DNA from: CAYUZU01 sp964448675 | Lineage (GTDB): Bacteria > Planctomycetota > Phycisphaerae > UBA1845 > Fen-1342 | Length of the DNA: 64,000 nt | Assembly: GCA_964448675.1 (NCBI GenBank) | Contig: CAYUZU010000013.1 | Location: 56,985-120,984, forward strand | Direction of reading: 5' to 3' | Shown: positions 16,757-24,800 of the stretch, one piece after another | Layout of the letters: each line of letters begins with the position of its first letter | Position numbering within the stretch: position 1 is the first letter of the stretch | The notes under the pieces: model-generated | The model's database searches: none | The model's input: only the letters and a program-made list of their open reading frames with translations | What the model was told of the DNA's origin: nothing | Program-made: the position numbers and the translations under genes

Positions 16757-18292
16757 GTGGACAAGCCCGGCGACGACGTGCCGACTTCGAGCAGCCATCC
16801 GGCCGGCGAGGCCCCGCAAACCTCGACGCCCGGGCCGGCCGCGGGGCGCGGCGACCGTGTCGGCGAGGTGATGCAGACCGTGCTGACCGGACTCGTGCTG
16901 GCGTTCATCATGCGCGCCTTCCTGGTCGAGCCCTTCATCATCCCGACCGGCTCGATGTCGCAGGCCCTGCTCGGCGGCCACGCGACCGAGACCTGCCCCG
17001 GCTGTGGCTACGAGTTCGACTACGCTCCGTTGCGCGGCGCGGACACCGCTCAGGGCGTGTTCGTCCGCCCCGAAGACGTCGTCTGCCCGAACTGCCACCT
17101 GCACATCACACCCGGGGCGGAAACCACGATCCCCAAGGCCGGCGACCGCGTACTGGTGCACAAGTGGCCCTACGCCCTCGGCCTGACCACGCCGCAACGC
17201 TGGGACGTGGTCGTCTTTCGCGACCCCAGCGATGCCGAGCAGCACTACATCAAACGCGTGGTGGCCCTGCCGAACGAGACGATCGAGATTGTCGACGGCG
17301 ACGTCTACATCGATGAGCGCATCGCGCGCAAGCCGCCGTATGCGCAACGTGTGCTGTGGTTCCCGATCTTCGACCAGAGCTTCGTGCCGCACCCGGCGTC
17401 TCCCTCGGCGCGCCACCCGCGCTGGGTCGCCCTCGACGCGCCACCTGGCGACGCGCCGGGTTGGGGCGGACTCGATGAACGGGTCCTCCGCTACCGAGCG
17501 GCCGACGCGCAGCCGCGTGCCATTGCTTTCAACGCCGACGCTGCCCGCGGCTACATGCAGGACTTCTATGCGTACAATCACGGATCGGCCGGGCACTTTG
17601 TAGGTGACATCCGCCTGCGCGCGACGCTGCACTGGTACCGCGGCGACGGCTGGGTGCGGCTCGAGCTGCAGCGCGCGCCCCGCGGCTTCGCTGTGCAGAT
17701 CCACCGTGATGGTCGCGCGGAGTTGACCACCTGGGCGCACGATGCGCCCAACGTCGTACAGACCCTGGTTGCGGGGCAGGTCGCGCGCGGCGCGCTGGAT
17801 CGCCCCTGGGCGCTCGAGTTCGCACATGTCGACTATCGCGTCTACCTGAAGCTCAATGGCATGATCGTCGTCACCACCGACGATCAAAGCTATGCGCCTG
17901 ACCTTGCCGCCCTGCGCCGTTTCCGGCGCAGTCGCCCGACGGGCACGCATCTGGTGGCGGCGAACTGTAACTGCGCCTGGCACGACCTGCGGATCGAGCG
18001 CGACGTGTATTACACCGACAGCCCCGACACCCGCCGGGCCCACGCCGGCGCGCCGTTCGTGTTGCGCGACAAGGAGTACTTCGTGCTGGGCGACAACAGC
18101 CCCGACAGTCACGACAGCCGGGAGTGGACAACGATCGGCCCGCACCTGCCGCCCAAGGCACGCCCCGGTACCGTCCGGGCGGACCAGATTGTGGGGCAGG
18201 CGGCTTTGGTGTATCTTCCGGGCCTGTTACCGGGGGACGAGCGAGGACGATGGTTTCTGCCGGACCTCGGACGTGTCCGCTTCGTGCGGTAG
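16757..18292 (+). CDS. Signal peptidase I with zinc-ribbon and beta-sandwich inserts (second copy)
   Basis: A 511-residue paralogue of the preceding gene with the same plan. There is a ~35-residue polar N-terminus, a membrane helix, and FIIPTGSMSQALL with the catalytic Ser (S66). A CPGC...CPNC zinc-ribbon follows (C80/C83, C110/C113). HYIKRVVALPNETIEIVDGD has the catalytic Lys (K166), a long beta-rich insert ends in IERDVYYTD, and the last box is FVLGDNSPDS. All catalytic residues are present, so both copies should be active. The GTG start has CGGAG 10-15 bases upstream. Tandem divergence suggests different substrates, for example ordinary exported proteins versus lipid-rich or sorting-tailed ones, but that is inference. 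Confidence 0.9.
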   Translation: MDKPGDDVPTSSSHPAGEAPQTSTPGPAAGRGDRVGEVMQTVLTGLVLAFIMRAFLVEPFIIPTGSMSQALLGGHATETCPGCGYEFDYAPLRGADTAQGVFVRPEDVVCPNCHLHITPGAETTIPKAGDRVLVHKWPYALGLTTPQRWDVVVFRDPSDAEQHYIKRVVALPNETIEIVDGDVYIDERIARKPPYAQRVLWFPIFDQSFVPHPASPSARHPRWVALDAPPGDAPGWGGLDERVLRYRAADAQPRAIAFNADAARGYMQDFYAYNHGSAGHFVGDIRLRATLHWYRGDGWVRLELQRAPRGFAVQIHRDGRAELTTWAHDAPNVVQTLVAGQVARGALDRPWALEFAHVDYRVYLKLNGMIVVTTDDQSYAPDLAALRRFRRSRPTGTHLVAANCNCAWHDLRIERDVYYTDSPDTRRAHAGAPFVLRDKEYFVLGDNSPDSHDSREWTTIGPHLPPKARPGTVRADQIVGQAALVYLPGLLPGDERGRWFLPDLGRVRFVR

Positions 18293-18609
18293 TCGCCGGC
18301 CGGATGCCAGCTATCAAATGAGTTGTCAACAACGAGCGCGGCCAGAAATGCAACAGTTGCGCGATTTTGCGCACGGGGCCGTCTTGGCGCCCAATTGAGT
18401 TCAATCCAATGAGGTCCTTTTGCTAACGAATATAGCGCAAGCTACGGCTACCTTTGGACGTGCGCGGTTTCTGCAGCCCGGCTGCGGGTTTTCGCGCACC
18501 CCGTGGGGCCGCCGCCCCGAGATCCGGAACGGGTCCGACCAGTCGCCTGATCTGGCGGCCCTGTGCACAGATTATCCACAGAACGCCTCAGCAGGCGGAT
18601 CGTCACGCC
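18293..18609. other. 317-bp non-coding region before lptB, relatively AT-rich, with small hairpins
   Basis: No gene is supported here. The stretch is less GC-rich than its surroundings at 18310-18470. It has GCAAC-A-GTTGC (18350-18360) and an overlapping TGCGC-GATTTT-GCGCA stem (18358-18373), which may end the signal-peptidase transcript. Near the right end is a DnaA-box cluster, listed separately. I could not find a convincing promoter for lptB. Confidence 0.5.
18561..18581 (-). promoter_or_regulatory. Perfect DnaA box in a composite palindromic motif
   Basis: TTATCCACA at 18572-18580 is an exact consensus DnaA box. The palindrome CTGTGCACAG (18561-18570) stands directly to its left. Read leftward the whole is TGTGGATAATCTGTGCACAG, the style of motif common around bacterial origins and dnaA genes. 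A closely similar composite motif lies upstream of dnaA at 54841. It may be an origin element, a DnaA-controlled operator for lptB, or a titration site. Confidence 0.5.
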
Positions 18610-19404
18610 ATGTTGCTTGAAGTTGAAAACCTGGTGAAGGCCTACGGCGGCCGAACTGTCGTCAACCGCGTGAGTTACAGCGTCGACACCCGCGAGATTG
18701 TCGGCTTGCTCGGGCCCAACGGTGCCGGCAAGACGACCAGCTTCCGCATGACCGTCGGCATGATCACGCCCGAAGGCGGCGCGGTGCGTTTCAACGGCGA
18801 AGACATTACGCGCCTCCCCATGTACAAGCGGGCTCACCGCGGCATCGGCTATCTCTCGCAGGAGCCCAGCGTCTTTCAGCGGCTTTCCGTCGAGCAGAAC
18901 CTGATGGCCATCTGTGAGACCATGCGCTTCACCCGGGCCCAGCGGCGCCAGCAGGTCGAGGAACTCCTCGAACAGTTCGGCCTGCAGAAGGTGCGAAGAA
19001 ACCCCGCCAAACGCATCTCCGGCGGCGAGCGGCGCAAACTCGAAATCGCCCGCGCGCTCATCACGCAACCCAAGCTCATCCTTCTCGATGAGCCGTTCAG
19101 CGGTGTCGATCCCATCGCGGTCGAGGGCCTGCGCGACGAGATCCTCCGCCTCCGCGAGAAGGACATCGCGATTCTACTCACGGATCACAACGTGCATGAA
19201 ACGCTGAAGGTCACCGATCGCAGCTACGTCATCCACGAAGGGCAGGTGATCTGCTCCGGCCAGCCCAGTGAGCTGATCAACGACCCTCGCGTGCGCGAGA
19301 CCTACCTCGGCAACACGTTCCGCGGCGACGAGTTTTCCCGTCGCGAGCAACCGCCAGTGCGGTTCAATCCGAGCCCGGTGCCCGACGATCATTCGTCCTC
19401 GTAG
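18610..19404 (+). CDS. lptB: LPS export ABC transporter ATP-binding protein
   Basis: A 264-residue ABC ATPase of the LptB type, which powers extraction of lipopolysaccharide from the inner membrane with LptF, LptG and LptC. It shows GPNGAGKTTSFRM (Walker A), GIGYLSQEPSVFQRLSVEQN (Q-loop with the LptB-specific stretch), ISGGERRKLEIARAL (ABC signature), LILLDEPFSGVDPIAV (Walker B and D-loop) and LLTDHNVHETL (H-loop). DHNV rather than DHDL fits the LptB/LivF group, and the other motifs are LptB-like. The C-terminus is ~20 residues longer than usual. Its last 41 bp are shared with the opposite-strand neighbour. No LptC/A gene is adjacent. Together with lpxA it indicates an LPS-type outer membrane. 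Confidence 0.93.
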   Translation: MLLEVENLVKAYGGRTVVNRVSYSVDTREIVGLLGPNGAGKTTSFRMTVGMITPEGGAVRFNGEDITRLPMYKRAHRGIGYLSQEPSVFQRLSVEQNLMAICETMRFTRAQRRQQVEELLEQFGLQKVRRNPAKRISGGERRKLEIARALITQPKLILLDEPFSGVDPIAVEGLRDEILRLREKDIAILLTDHNVHETLKVTDRSYVIHEGQVICSGQPSELINDPRVRETYLGNTFRGDEFSRREQPPVRFNPSPVPDDHSSS

Positions 19405-20593
19405 GCCGTGCCTCGTCCGCGACGGCGGCGCCCAGCTCATACGCCGAGATTCGCTGCGCTGTCGCCAGAATGACGTGTTCCGCCGTCCAGATGACCTGCC
19501 GCGCGTCGTCGAGACCGTCGATCGGCGGCACGCGAACCGGCCGCCCCGCGGGCAGCGCGAAAACGCGCAGCTCGCCCAGTTTCATCCAAGCAACATAGCG
19601 GCCACCGCGCGATACACGGACGACACCATCGTTCGCGCTCGTGCCGGGAAGCGGCCGAACCCAGCGCAGCTCACCCTTCGGCAAACCGTAGGCGCGCAGC
19701 CGGGTTCGCCCAGCGATCAGGAGCAAGCTGCCGCGCAGCGGGTCGGCAGGTGCAGTCGTCGTGCCCGTCCCCTGCCAAGCCGCTATCCGTGTGCGATAGG
19801 CGGCCTCGCCAAGCTTCACGCGCCGCCAGTCCCCGCCATCGGTCAATACGTGCAGCGTGTCGTCGCTCACGCACGCGAACGTCTTGCCCCACAAGCCGCT
19901 CCAAACGGGCGCGGCCCCAGGCAGTTCGAGCGGGGCCCCCGAACGGTGCGTTGCGAGATTCATCATCGTCACTGCGCCGTGATCGCCGCGCGTCTGCACG
20001 ACCGCCGCGTGCGACGCGGTCGCGACCAGCTCACTGGCCGCCCGCCGTGCGAGGTCGCGTGTCCACTTCGGCCTGCCGGTGTGGAGGTCGAGCAGCACGA
20101 CGCGGCCCTGGTCGTTGACCGCGATGACGCCCGCATCCGTCAGGGCGGCGTGCGTCCAGCGGGGGATCGTCTCCGGATCCCCTTCGATGTGCGCCGGCGG
20201 GGACTCGTCGCCGCGCTGCCAGCGAAACTCGGCGGGGTGGTCAAGGGACAGGACCCCAATCGCAAACGGCCCGAAGCAGCAGACGTACCGCGCGCGGGCG
20301 TCTGACCGCGGGTGATCCGCCAACCGAAAGACGCCGGCGGCGTCAGCCGCTTGCCCGGATCGCACCGTCCCGGTCGCTGGATCGATCAACCACAGCTTGC
20401 GAGCGCCGTCACACACGAGTAGTGCCGCGCTTGTGCCCTCCCCTACTTCGGCCACCCAATCAATGCCCGCGGAGAACGTGCGTGACCACGCGGCCTTGGC
20501 GTTTGGCCGGCCCGCGGCTGCCACCGCACAAACGGCGACCAGCGCCAAGGTCGCAAGTCCCGCACAGGGCGCTTGTCGCAGCCTGCCTGTCAC
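19364..20593 (-). CDS. Exported beta-propeller protein (PQQ/WD-like)
   Basis: A 409-residue protein with a signal peptide (ALVAVCAVAAAG) and repeated beta-strands of a propeller. Typical blades are LLVCDGARKLWLIDPATGTV, VIAVNDQGRVVLLDLHTGRPKWTRDL and RLRAYGLPKGELRWVRPLPG, the A.d..G...ALD..TG...W pattern of PQQ-like repeats. No quinoprotein-specific catalytic residues are visible, so it is more likely a structural or binding propeller. It is the last gene of the pdxJ-led operon, starts with GTG in a 4-bp GTGA overlap with the glycerate kinase gene, and ends 41 bp inside the convergent lptB gene. Confidence 0.75.
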   Translation of the reverse strand: MTGRLRQAPCAGLATLALVAVCAVAAAGRPNAKAAWSRTFSAGIDWVAEVGEGTSAALLVCDGARKLWLIDPATGTVRSGQAADAAGVFRLADHPRSDARARYVCCFGPFAIGVLSLDHPAEFRWQRGDESPPAHIEGDPETIPRWTHAALTDAGVIAVNDQGRVVLLDLHTGRPKWTRDLARRAASELVATASHAAVVQTRGDHGAVTMMNLATHRSGAPLELPGAAPVWSGLWGKTFACVSDDTLHVLTDGGDWRRVKLGEAAYRTRIAAWQGTGTTTAPADPLRGSLLLIAGRTRLRAYGLPKGELRWVRPLPGTSANDGVVRVSRGGRYVAWMKLGELRVFALPAGRPVRVPPIDGLDDARQVIWTAEHVILATAQRISAYELGAAVADEARPTRTNDRRAPGSD

Positions 20594-21726
20594 GGCGCGC
20601 GCTTCCGCACGGCCTGCTCAGCGGCGCGACGCAGGTTGTCCGCCGTCGCGGCCAGCGCTTCGTCCAGCGACAGCCCGTCGGGTGTGATGGCGACAATCCG
20701 CTCGACACCCATCACCCGGGCCAGGTCATCGAGCGTTTGCCCCGCGAGCGTACGCACCGCCCCCGCCAGCACCACGACCGGTACGCCGGCGTCCGCAGCC
20801 ACGCGTGCCGCGCCCGCGACGACCTTGCCGCCGCTGGTCTGTTCATCGAGGCTGCCCTCCCCCGTAATGCACAGGTCGCAATGCTCCAGCCGCTGCCGCA
20901 GCCCGACATGCGCCGCCACGCGGTCGAAGCCCGGCACGATCCGGGCACCGAGGGCGGCGACCAGCCCGGCGGGCAGGCCACCCGCAGCCCCCGCCCCCGG
21001 CTTCGTCGCCACGTCGCGGGCGTGCGTCTGGCGCAGCAACTCGGCCCAGTGCGTAAGGGCGCGATCGAGCCGCGCGACGCCGTCCGGCGTAGCCCCCTTT
21101 TGCGGTGCGAAAACCGCGGCCGCCCCCCGCGGACCAAGTAGCGGATTGTCGACGTCACAGAGAATCTCAATGTCAATCCGGGGTGCGGCCGCCGGCGGTT
21201 CGAGTCGCTGAACATCGCGCAGACGGCCGCCGGTCGGCGGCGCGTCCATGAGGCCTTGCTCGTCATGGAACCGCCATCCCAAGGCTTGTAAGCAGCCTGC
21301 CCCACCGTCAACCGTCGCCGACCCGCCGACACAGAGCAGCACACGCCGACACGCGGCATCCATCGCGGCATGCAGCAGCTCGCCGGTGCCGTACGTGGTG
21401 GTCTGTAGCGCATCACGCTCGTCGGCACGCAGCAGGGCGAGGCCCGAGGCCTCGGCCATCTCGACGATGCCAAGCAACTGGTCGGCCACGTGCCACCAGC
21501 GGCCGGCCCGCGTACGACCGAGCGGATCGTGGATAGTGAGCGTGTGCTCGCGTGCAGCAAGCGCCGCCCCCAGCAGCCGCCCCGTCCCCTCGCCACCGTC
21601 CGCCAGCGGGCAGCAGTCGACTTGCGCATCCGGCCGCGCGCGCAGCACGCCGGCCCGGATCGCGTTGGCAACCGCCGCCGCATCGAGCGCATCCTTGAAC
21701 TTGTCCGGCGCAATCAGGATTCGCAC
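20590..21726 (-). CDS. Glycerate 2-kinase (GarK/GlxK family)
   Basis: A 378-residue enzyme of the GarK/GlxK family, which phosphorylates D-glycerate to 2-phosphoglycerate with ATP. Signatures are the N-terminal MRILIAPDKFKDAL, CPLADGGEGTGRLL, VGGSATVDGGAGCLQALG, GAGAAGGLPAGL and the C-terminal TGEGSLDEQTSGGK, all characteristic of the family. It overlaps lpxA by 13 bp upstream and the propeller gene by 4 bp downstream. Its placement beside lipid A synthesis is probably operon economy rather than shared pathway. It would return glycerate from glyoxylate or sugar-acid breakdown to glycolysis. Confidence 0.93.
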   Translation of the reverse strand: MRILIAPDKFKDALDAAAVANAIRAGVLRARPDAQVDCCPLADGGEGTGRLLGAALAAREHTLTIHDPLGRTRAGRWWHVADQLLGIVEMAEASGLALLRADERDALQTTTYGTGELLHAAMDAACRRVLLCVGGSATVDGGAGCLQALGWRFHDEQGLMDAPPTGGRLRDVQRLEPPAAAPRIDIEILCDVDNPLLGPRGAAAVFAPQKGATPDGVARLDRALTHWAELLRQTHARDVATKPGAGAAGGLPAGLVAALGARIVPGFDRVAAHVGLRQRLEHCDLCITGEGSLDEQTSGGKVVAGAARVAADAGVPVVVLAGAVRTLAGQTLDDLARVMGVERIVAITPDGLSLDEALAATADNLRRAAEQAVRKRAP

Positions 21727-22535
21727 GTTGTCTCGTCAGTTTCGGCCCCCGCCGAGCGGTGCCGCTTGAAACGCAAGTAGCCGCGCTTGGACGGGACCGC
21801 GAGAAAGGCCGCGAGTTGACGGCCGGCGTCGGTTTGCACGGTTTCGCTGACGCGCTGAATGCCCTGGGCGAAGCTCGTGTTGTCGCGGTACAGGATCTGG
21901 TGACAACGCCGCAGCTCGCGCCGTTCCTCGCTGCTGATCTCGCCGCGGCGCAGCCCCACGACGTTCAGGCCCGTCACGCCGTTGGGCCCCACCATCATGA
22001 ACGGCGGCACGTCCTGCACCACGCGACCGATGCCGCCCGCGATCATCACCATCCGGCCGATGCGCGTGAACTGGTGGAGCGCGACGTTGCCGCTGATGAA
22101 CGCGCGATCGCCGACACTGACGTGTCCTCCCAGCAGCACCCCGTTGGCGAGGATGACGTTGTTGCCGAGCTCGCAATTATGGCCGACGTGGGCCGCCGCC
22201 ATCAGGAAGCACTCGCGCCCGACCACCGTCGTGCTGCCGGGTTCGGTGCCGCGATGGATGCTGGCCAGCTCGCGCACGATCGTGCCGTCGCCGACGACGG
22301 CGTACGACGGCTCGTTCCTGAACTTGGTGTCCTGCGGGGTGTGGCCGACGATGGCAAACGGGTGGATCTGGCAGTTGGCGCCGATCGTGGTGTACGCGCC
22401 AATAAAAGCATGCGCGTAGAGCCGGGTGTTGACGCCGACACGCACGTCGTTCTCGATCATCGCATAAGGGCCGACGTCAACACTGGGATCGAGTTCGGCG
22501 GACGGATCGATGACAGCGGTGGGATGAATGGGCAT
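21714..22535 (-). CDS. lpxA: Acyl-ACP--UDP-N-acetylglucosamine O-acyltransferase
   Basis: First enzyme of lipid A synthesis, cytoplasmic and trimeric. Its 273 residues show hexapeptide repeats of a left-handed beta-helix (PSAELDPSVDVGPYAMIEN, VGDGTIVRELASIHRG) and the catalytic-His segment LMAAAHVGHNCELGN. IAGGIGRVVQDVPPFMMVGPN, GLNVVGLRR and a helical C-terminal tail follow, all as in LpxA. The combination of IHRGT and the GGIGRVVQDVPPF region distinguishes it from LpxD. It lies 60 bp after the amidohydrolase gene and overlaps the kinase gene by 13 bp. Confidence 0.94.
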   Translation of the reverse strand: MPIHPTAVIDPSAELDPSVDVGPYAMIENDVRVGVNTRLYAHAFIGAYTTIGANCQIHPFAIVGHTPQDTKFRNEPSYAVVGDGTIVRELASIHRGTEPGSTTVVGRECFLMAAAHVGHNCELGNNVILANGVLLGGHVSVGDRAFISGNVALHQFTRIGRMVMIAGGIGRVVQDVPPFMMVGPNGVTGLNVVGLRRGEISSEERRELRRCHQILYRDNTSFAQGIQRVSETVQTDAGRQLAAFLAVPSKRGYLRFKRHRSAGAETDETTCES

Positions 22536-22595
22536 ACTTCGGATTCCGGGACGGACGATTCATATACACGCAAGATGACGACCGCGGCGATTGTA

Positions 22596-23849
22596 TCACG
22601 CCGGCAGCCGCGCGTCGTCGGTGGTGGGGTTGGTCGCCACGCCGCGCCCGCCGTGCAGCACCACCATCGGCCGCGGCCGCAGTCGGAGCAGGTCGACGAC
22701 GTTGCTGACCGGCCAGACCGTGAGGTTCGCCAGGGCCCGCACGATCGTGCGGTGCTGGCCCACACCAAGCACGTCGCCCGCCTGGCAACAGATCATCTCC
22801 GCCGCCCGCTGCATCTTCGACGGGGTGGCCATCTGCTCGACGTGTGCAAGGAGCCAGGCCTGCTCGAGCATCTGCCCCTTGCCGAACGGATAGCGCACAT
22901 CCTGGATCCGCTCCTGGCCCGCGGCACACAGAATCTCGCGATCGAGCAGCTCGCGCAGCCGCGTCAGGCGCGCCGGACGCGGGTAACCGTCGCCTCGGCC
23001 GAGCACGTACGTCTCGACCGCCGGCGTGGTGATCACCGCGACACGCGCCTCGGCCAGGCGATCGAGTACGCGGGCCGCGTCGGCGGCGGCGTAGCGCGAC
23101 AACGCGCTGGCGTGCGACGCCGTCACGCGTCCCTGCAGGCCACGCTCGCGCGTGAGGTCGGCGAGGTGCTCGATGTAGCGGCTGTGCGGGTTGTTACATT
23201 CGTCCACGTGCACGTCAACCGTCGTGCCGAACTCCGCCGCAAGGTCGAACACGAGTTCCAGATGACGCCGCCCGTCCCCAACGGACGCCTCTACATCCGG
23301 CCGGCCGCCGACGATGTCCAGCCCCGCGCGCAGCGCCTGCCGCATGACCTCCACCGCGCCGGCGTCACGCACGAGCCCCTCGTGCGGATACGCGACGAGC
23401 TGCATCTTGCAGTCGTTGCCGGCCTGCTCGCGGGCGGCCAGGGCGCCTTCACAGAGCCGCAGGCCGGCCGCGGTGCTGACCTCGACCTGCCCGCGGAACA
23501 GGCCCGTGCCGTGCTCGATCTCGGTCCGGATCGCCCGCGTTGCACGCCGTTGGACGTCCTCGGGGGTGACCTGCTCGCGAATCCGGGCCCACAACGCGTC
23601 CGCCTCGTCGATCGTCCCGGAGCGATTCGCACCGGCCAGGCCGAAGGTGAATACGCGATCGATGTGCAGGTGCGCATCGACGTGCGACGGCGTCACCAGG
23701 CCGCCGCCCGCGTCAATGACCGTGCTGTCCGCGGGGGTGGCGGCTTCGGCCTGCGGATCGATGCTCGCGATCCGTCCGCCGGCCAGGCGAATGGTGCACA
23801 ATCCCGGGTCGTCGGTGCGCCGCGCGTTGATAATGGCGCTTACATTCAT
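22596..23849 (-). CDS. Cytosine-deaminase-like amidohydrolase
   Basis: A 417-residue metal-dependent hydrolase of the amidohydrolase superfamily, nearest to the cytosine deaminase (CodA)-like group. It has PSHVDAHLHIDR (metal-binding H60 and H62), VDVHVDECNNPHSRYIE and VTASHASALSRY, all placed as in CodA. The metal- and substrate-binding GHDD...YPLG segment of CodA reads GQERIQDVRYPFG here (~311-323), so the usual Asp is missing. A different substrate, or altered chemistry, is likely. The ATG at 23849 forms a 4-bp ATGA overlap with the pdxJ stop. A start 27 bp upstream in frame is less likely. Confidence 0.82.
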   Translation of the reverse strand: MNVSAIINARRTDDPGLCTIRLAGGRIASIDPQAEAATPADSTVIDAGGGLVTPSHVDAHLHIDRVFTFGLAGANRSGTIDEADALWARIREQVTPEDVQRRATRAIRTEIEHGTGLFRGQVEVSTAAGLRLCEGALAAREQAGNDCKMQLVAYPHEGLVRDAGAVEVMRQALRAGLDIVGGRPDVEASVGDGRRHLELVFDLAAEFGTTVDVHVDECNNPHSRYIEHLADLTRERGLQGRVTASHASALSRYAAADAARVLDRLAEARVAVITTPAVETYVLGRGDGYPRPARLTRLRELLDREILCAAGQERIQDVRYPFGKGQMLEQAWLLAHVEQMATPSKMQRAAEMICCQAGDVLGVGQHRTIVRALANLTVWPVSNVVDLLRLRPRPMVVLHGGRGVATNPTTDDARLPA

Positions 23850-24616
23850 GAGATCACCGGATCCCCGTACAGCCACGCGTCGTCGTCGCCGCTGCGCGCC
23901 CCGCGGTCGATGAGGCGCTTCATCTCACGCACCGCCTCGCGCACCCCCACGAACACGGCCCGCGCAACGATGCTGTGACCGATGTTGAATTCGTCAAACG
24001 CGCCCAGTGCCGCAACCGGTTCGATATTGCGATAAGTCAAGCCGTGGCCGGCGTGCACCACGAGCCCCGCATCCCACCCGACCTCGCAAGCCTGCCCGAG
24101 CTTCTCCAGCGCCGCCTGCTGCTCCGCACCGGGACGGGCGTGCGCATAGCCCCCGGTCCACAGCTCGATCGCGTCGAAGTCGCAGTCCGCCGACGCGCTG
24201 ATCTGCGCCTCGTCGGGTTCGATGAACGCACTGACGATGATGCCGGCGTCGTGCAGCTTGCCGACAGCGGTCTTGACGCGCCGTTTGAGCTTGACCACGT
24301 CGAGGCCACCCTCGGTCGTGAGCTCCTGCCGCCGCTCCGGCACCAGTGTGCACTGATCGGGCTGCAACGCCGCAGCGATCTTCACGATCTCGGGGGCGAT
24401 CGCCATCTCCATGTTGAGCTTGCCGGCGACGGTGCGCTTGAGGATTTCGGCGTCGCGATCGTTGATGTGGCGCCGGTCCTCGCGCAGGTGGAACGTGATG
24501 CCGTCGGCCCCGCCGAGTTCGGCTTCGGCGGCGGCCCACACGGGATCGGGCTCGTCGGTCTGGCGGGCCTGGCGGACGGTGGCGACGTGGTCGATGTTGA
24601 CGCCGAGCTTGTTCAT
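23846..24616 (-). CDS. pdxJ: Pyridoxine 5'-phosphate synthase
   Basis: Makes pyridoxine 5'-phosphate from 1-deoxy-D-xylulose-5-phosphate and 3-amino-2-oxopropyl phosphate, in the DXP-dependent vitamin B6 route. The 256-residue TIM barrel shows KLGVNIDHVATVRQAR, the catalytic-region TFHLREDRRHI, KLNMEMAIAPEI, TLVPERRQELTTEGGLDV, ELWTGGYA, HAGHGLTYRN and FNIGHSIVARAVFVG. The ATG at 24616 is preceded by GAGGAG. It heads a five-gene leftward operon. Confidence 0.96.
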   Translation of the reverse strand: MNKLGVNIDHVATVRQARQTDEPDPVWAAAEAELGGADGITFHLREDRRHINDRDAEILKRTVAGKLNMEMAIAPEIVKIAAALQPDQCTLVPERRQELTTEGGLDVVKLKRRVKTAVGKLHDAGIIVSAFIEPDEAQISASADCDFDAIELWTGGYAHARPGAEQQAALEKLGQACEVGWDAGLVVHAGHGLTYRNIEPVAALGAFDEFNIGHSIVARAVFVGVREAVREMKRLIDRGARSGDDDAWLYGDPVIS

Positions 24617-24800
24617 CCGGGGTACTCCTCCTCGCGCTGGGCGGTATCGTACCGCGCGAGCAGCGGTGGAACAGGGGTGGCGGGCGTTTAATCGTTCGCC
24701 CTGTGCGGCGAGGTTCAGACCTCCCGCGTACACGGATACCGGCGGGCAGCGTCACACTGAACCGGGACTGGCCACGACGCGTGCCGCGCAGGCAGGGCCA

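Noticed and set aside
21759..23978. Rightward open frame of about 739 codons across lpxA and the amidohydrolase gene
   Set aside because: Both leftward genes have clear catalytic motifs. The frame spans their boundary without any recognisable domain.
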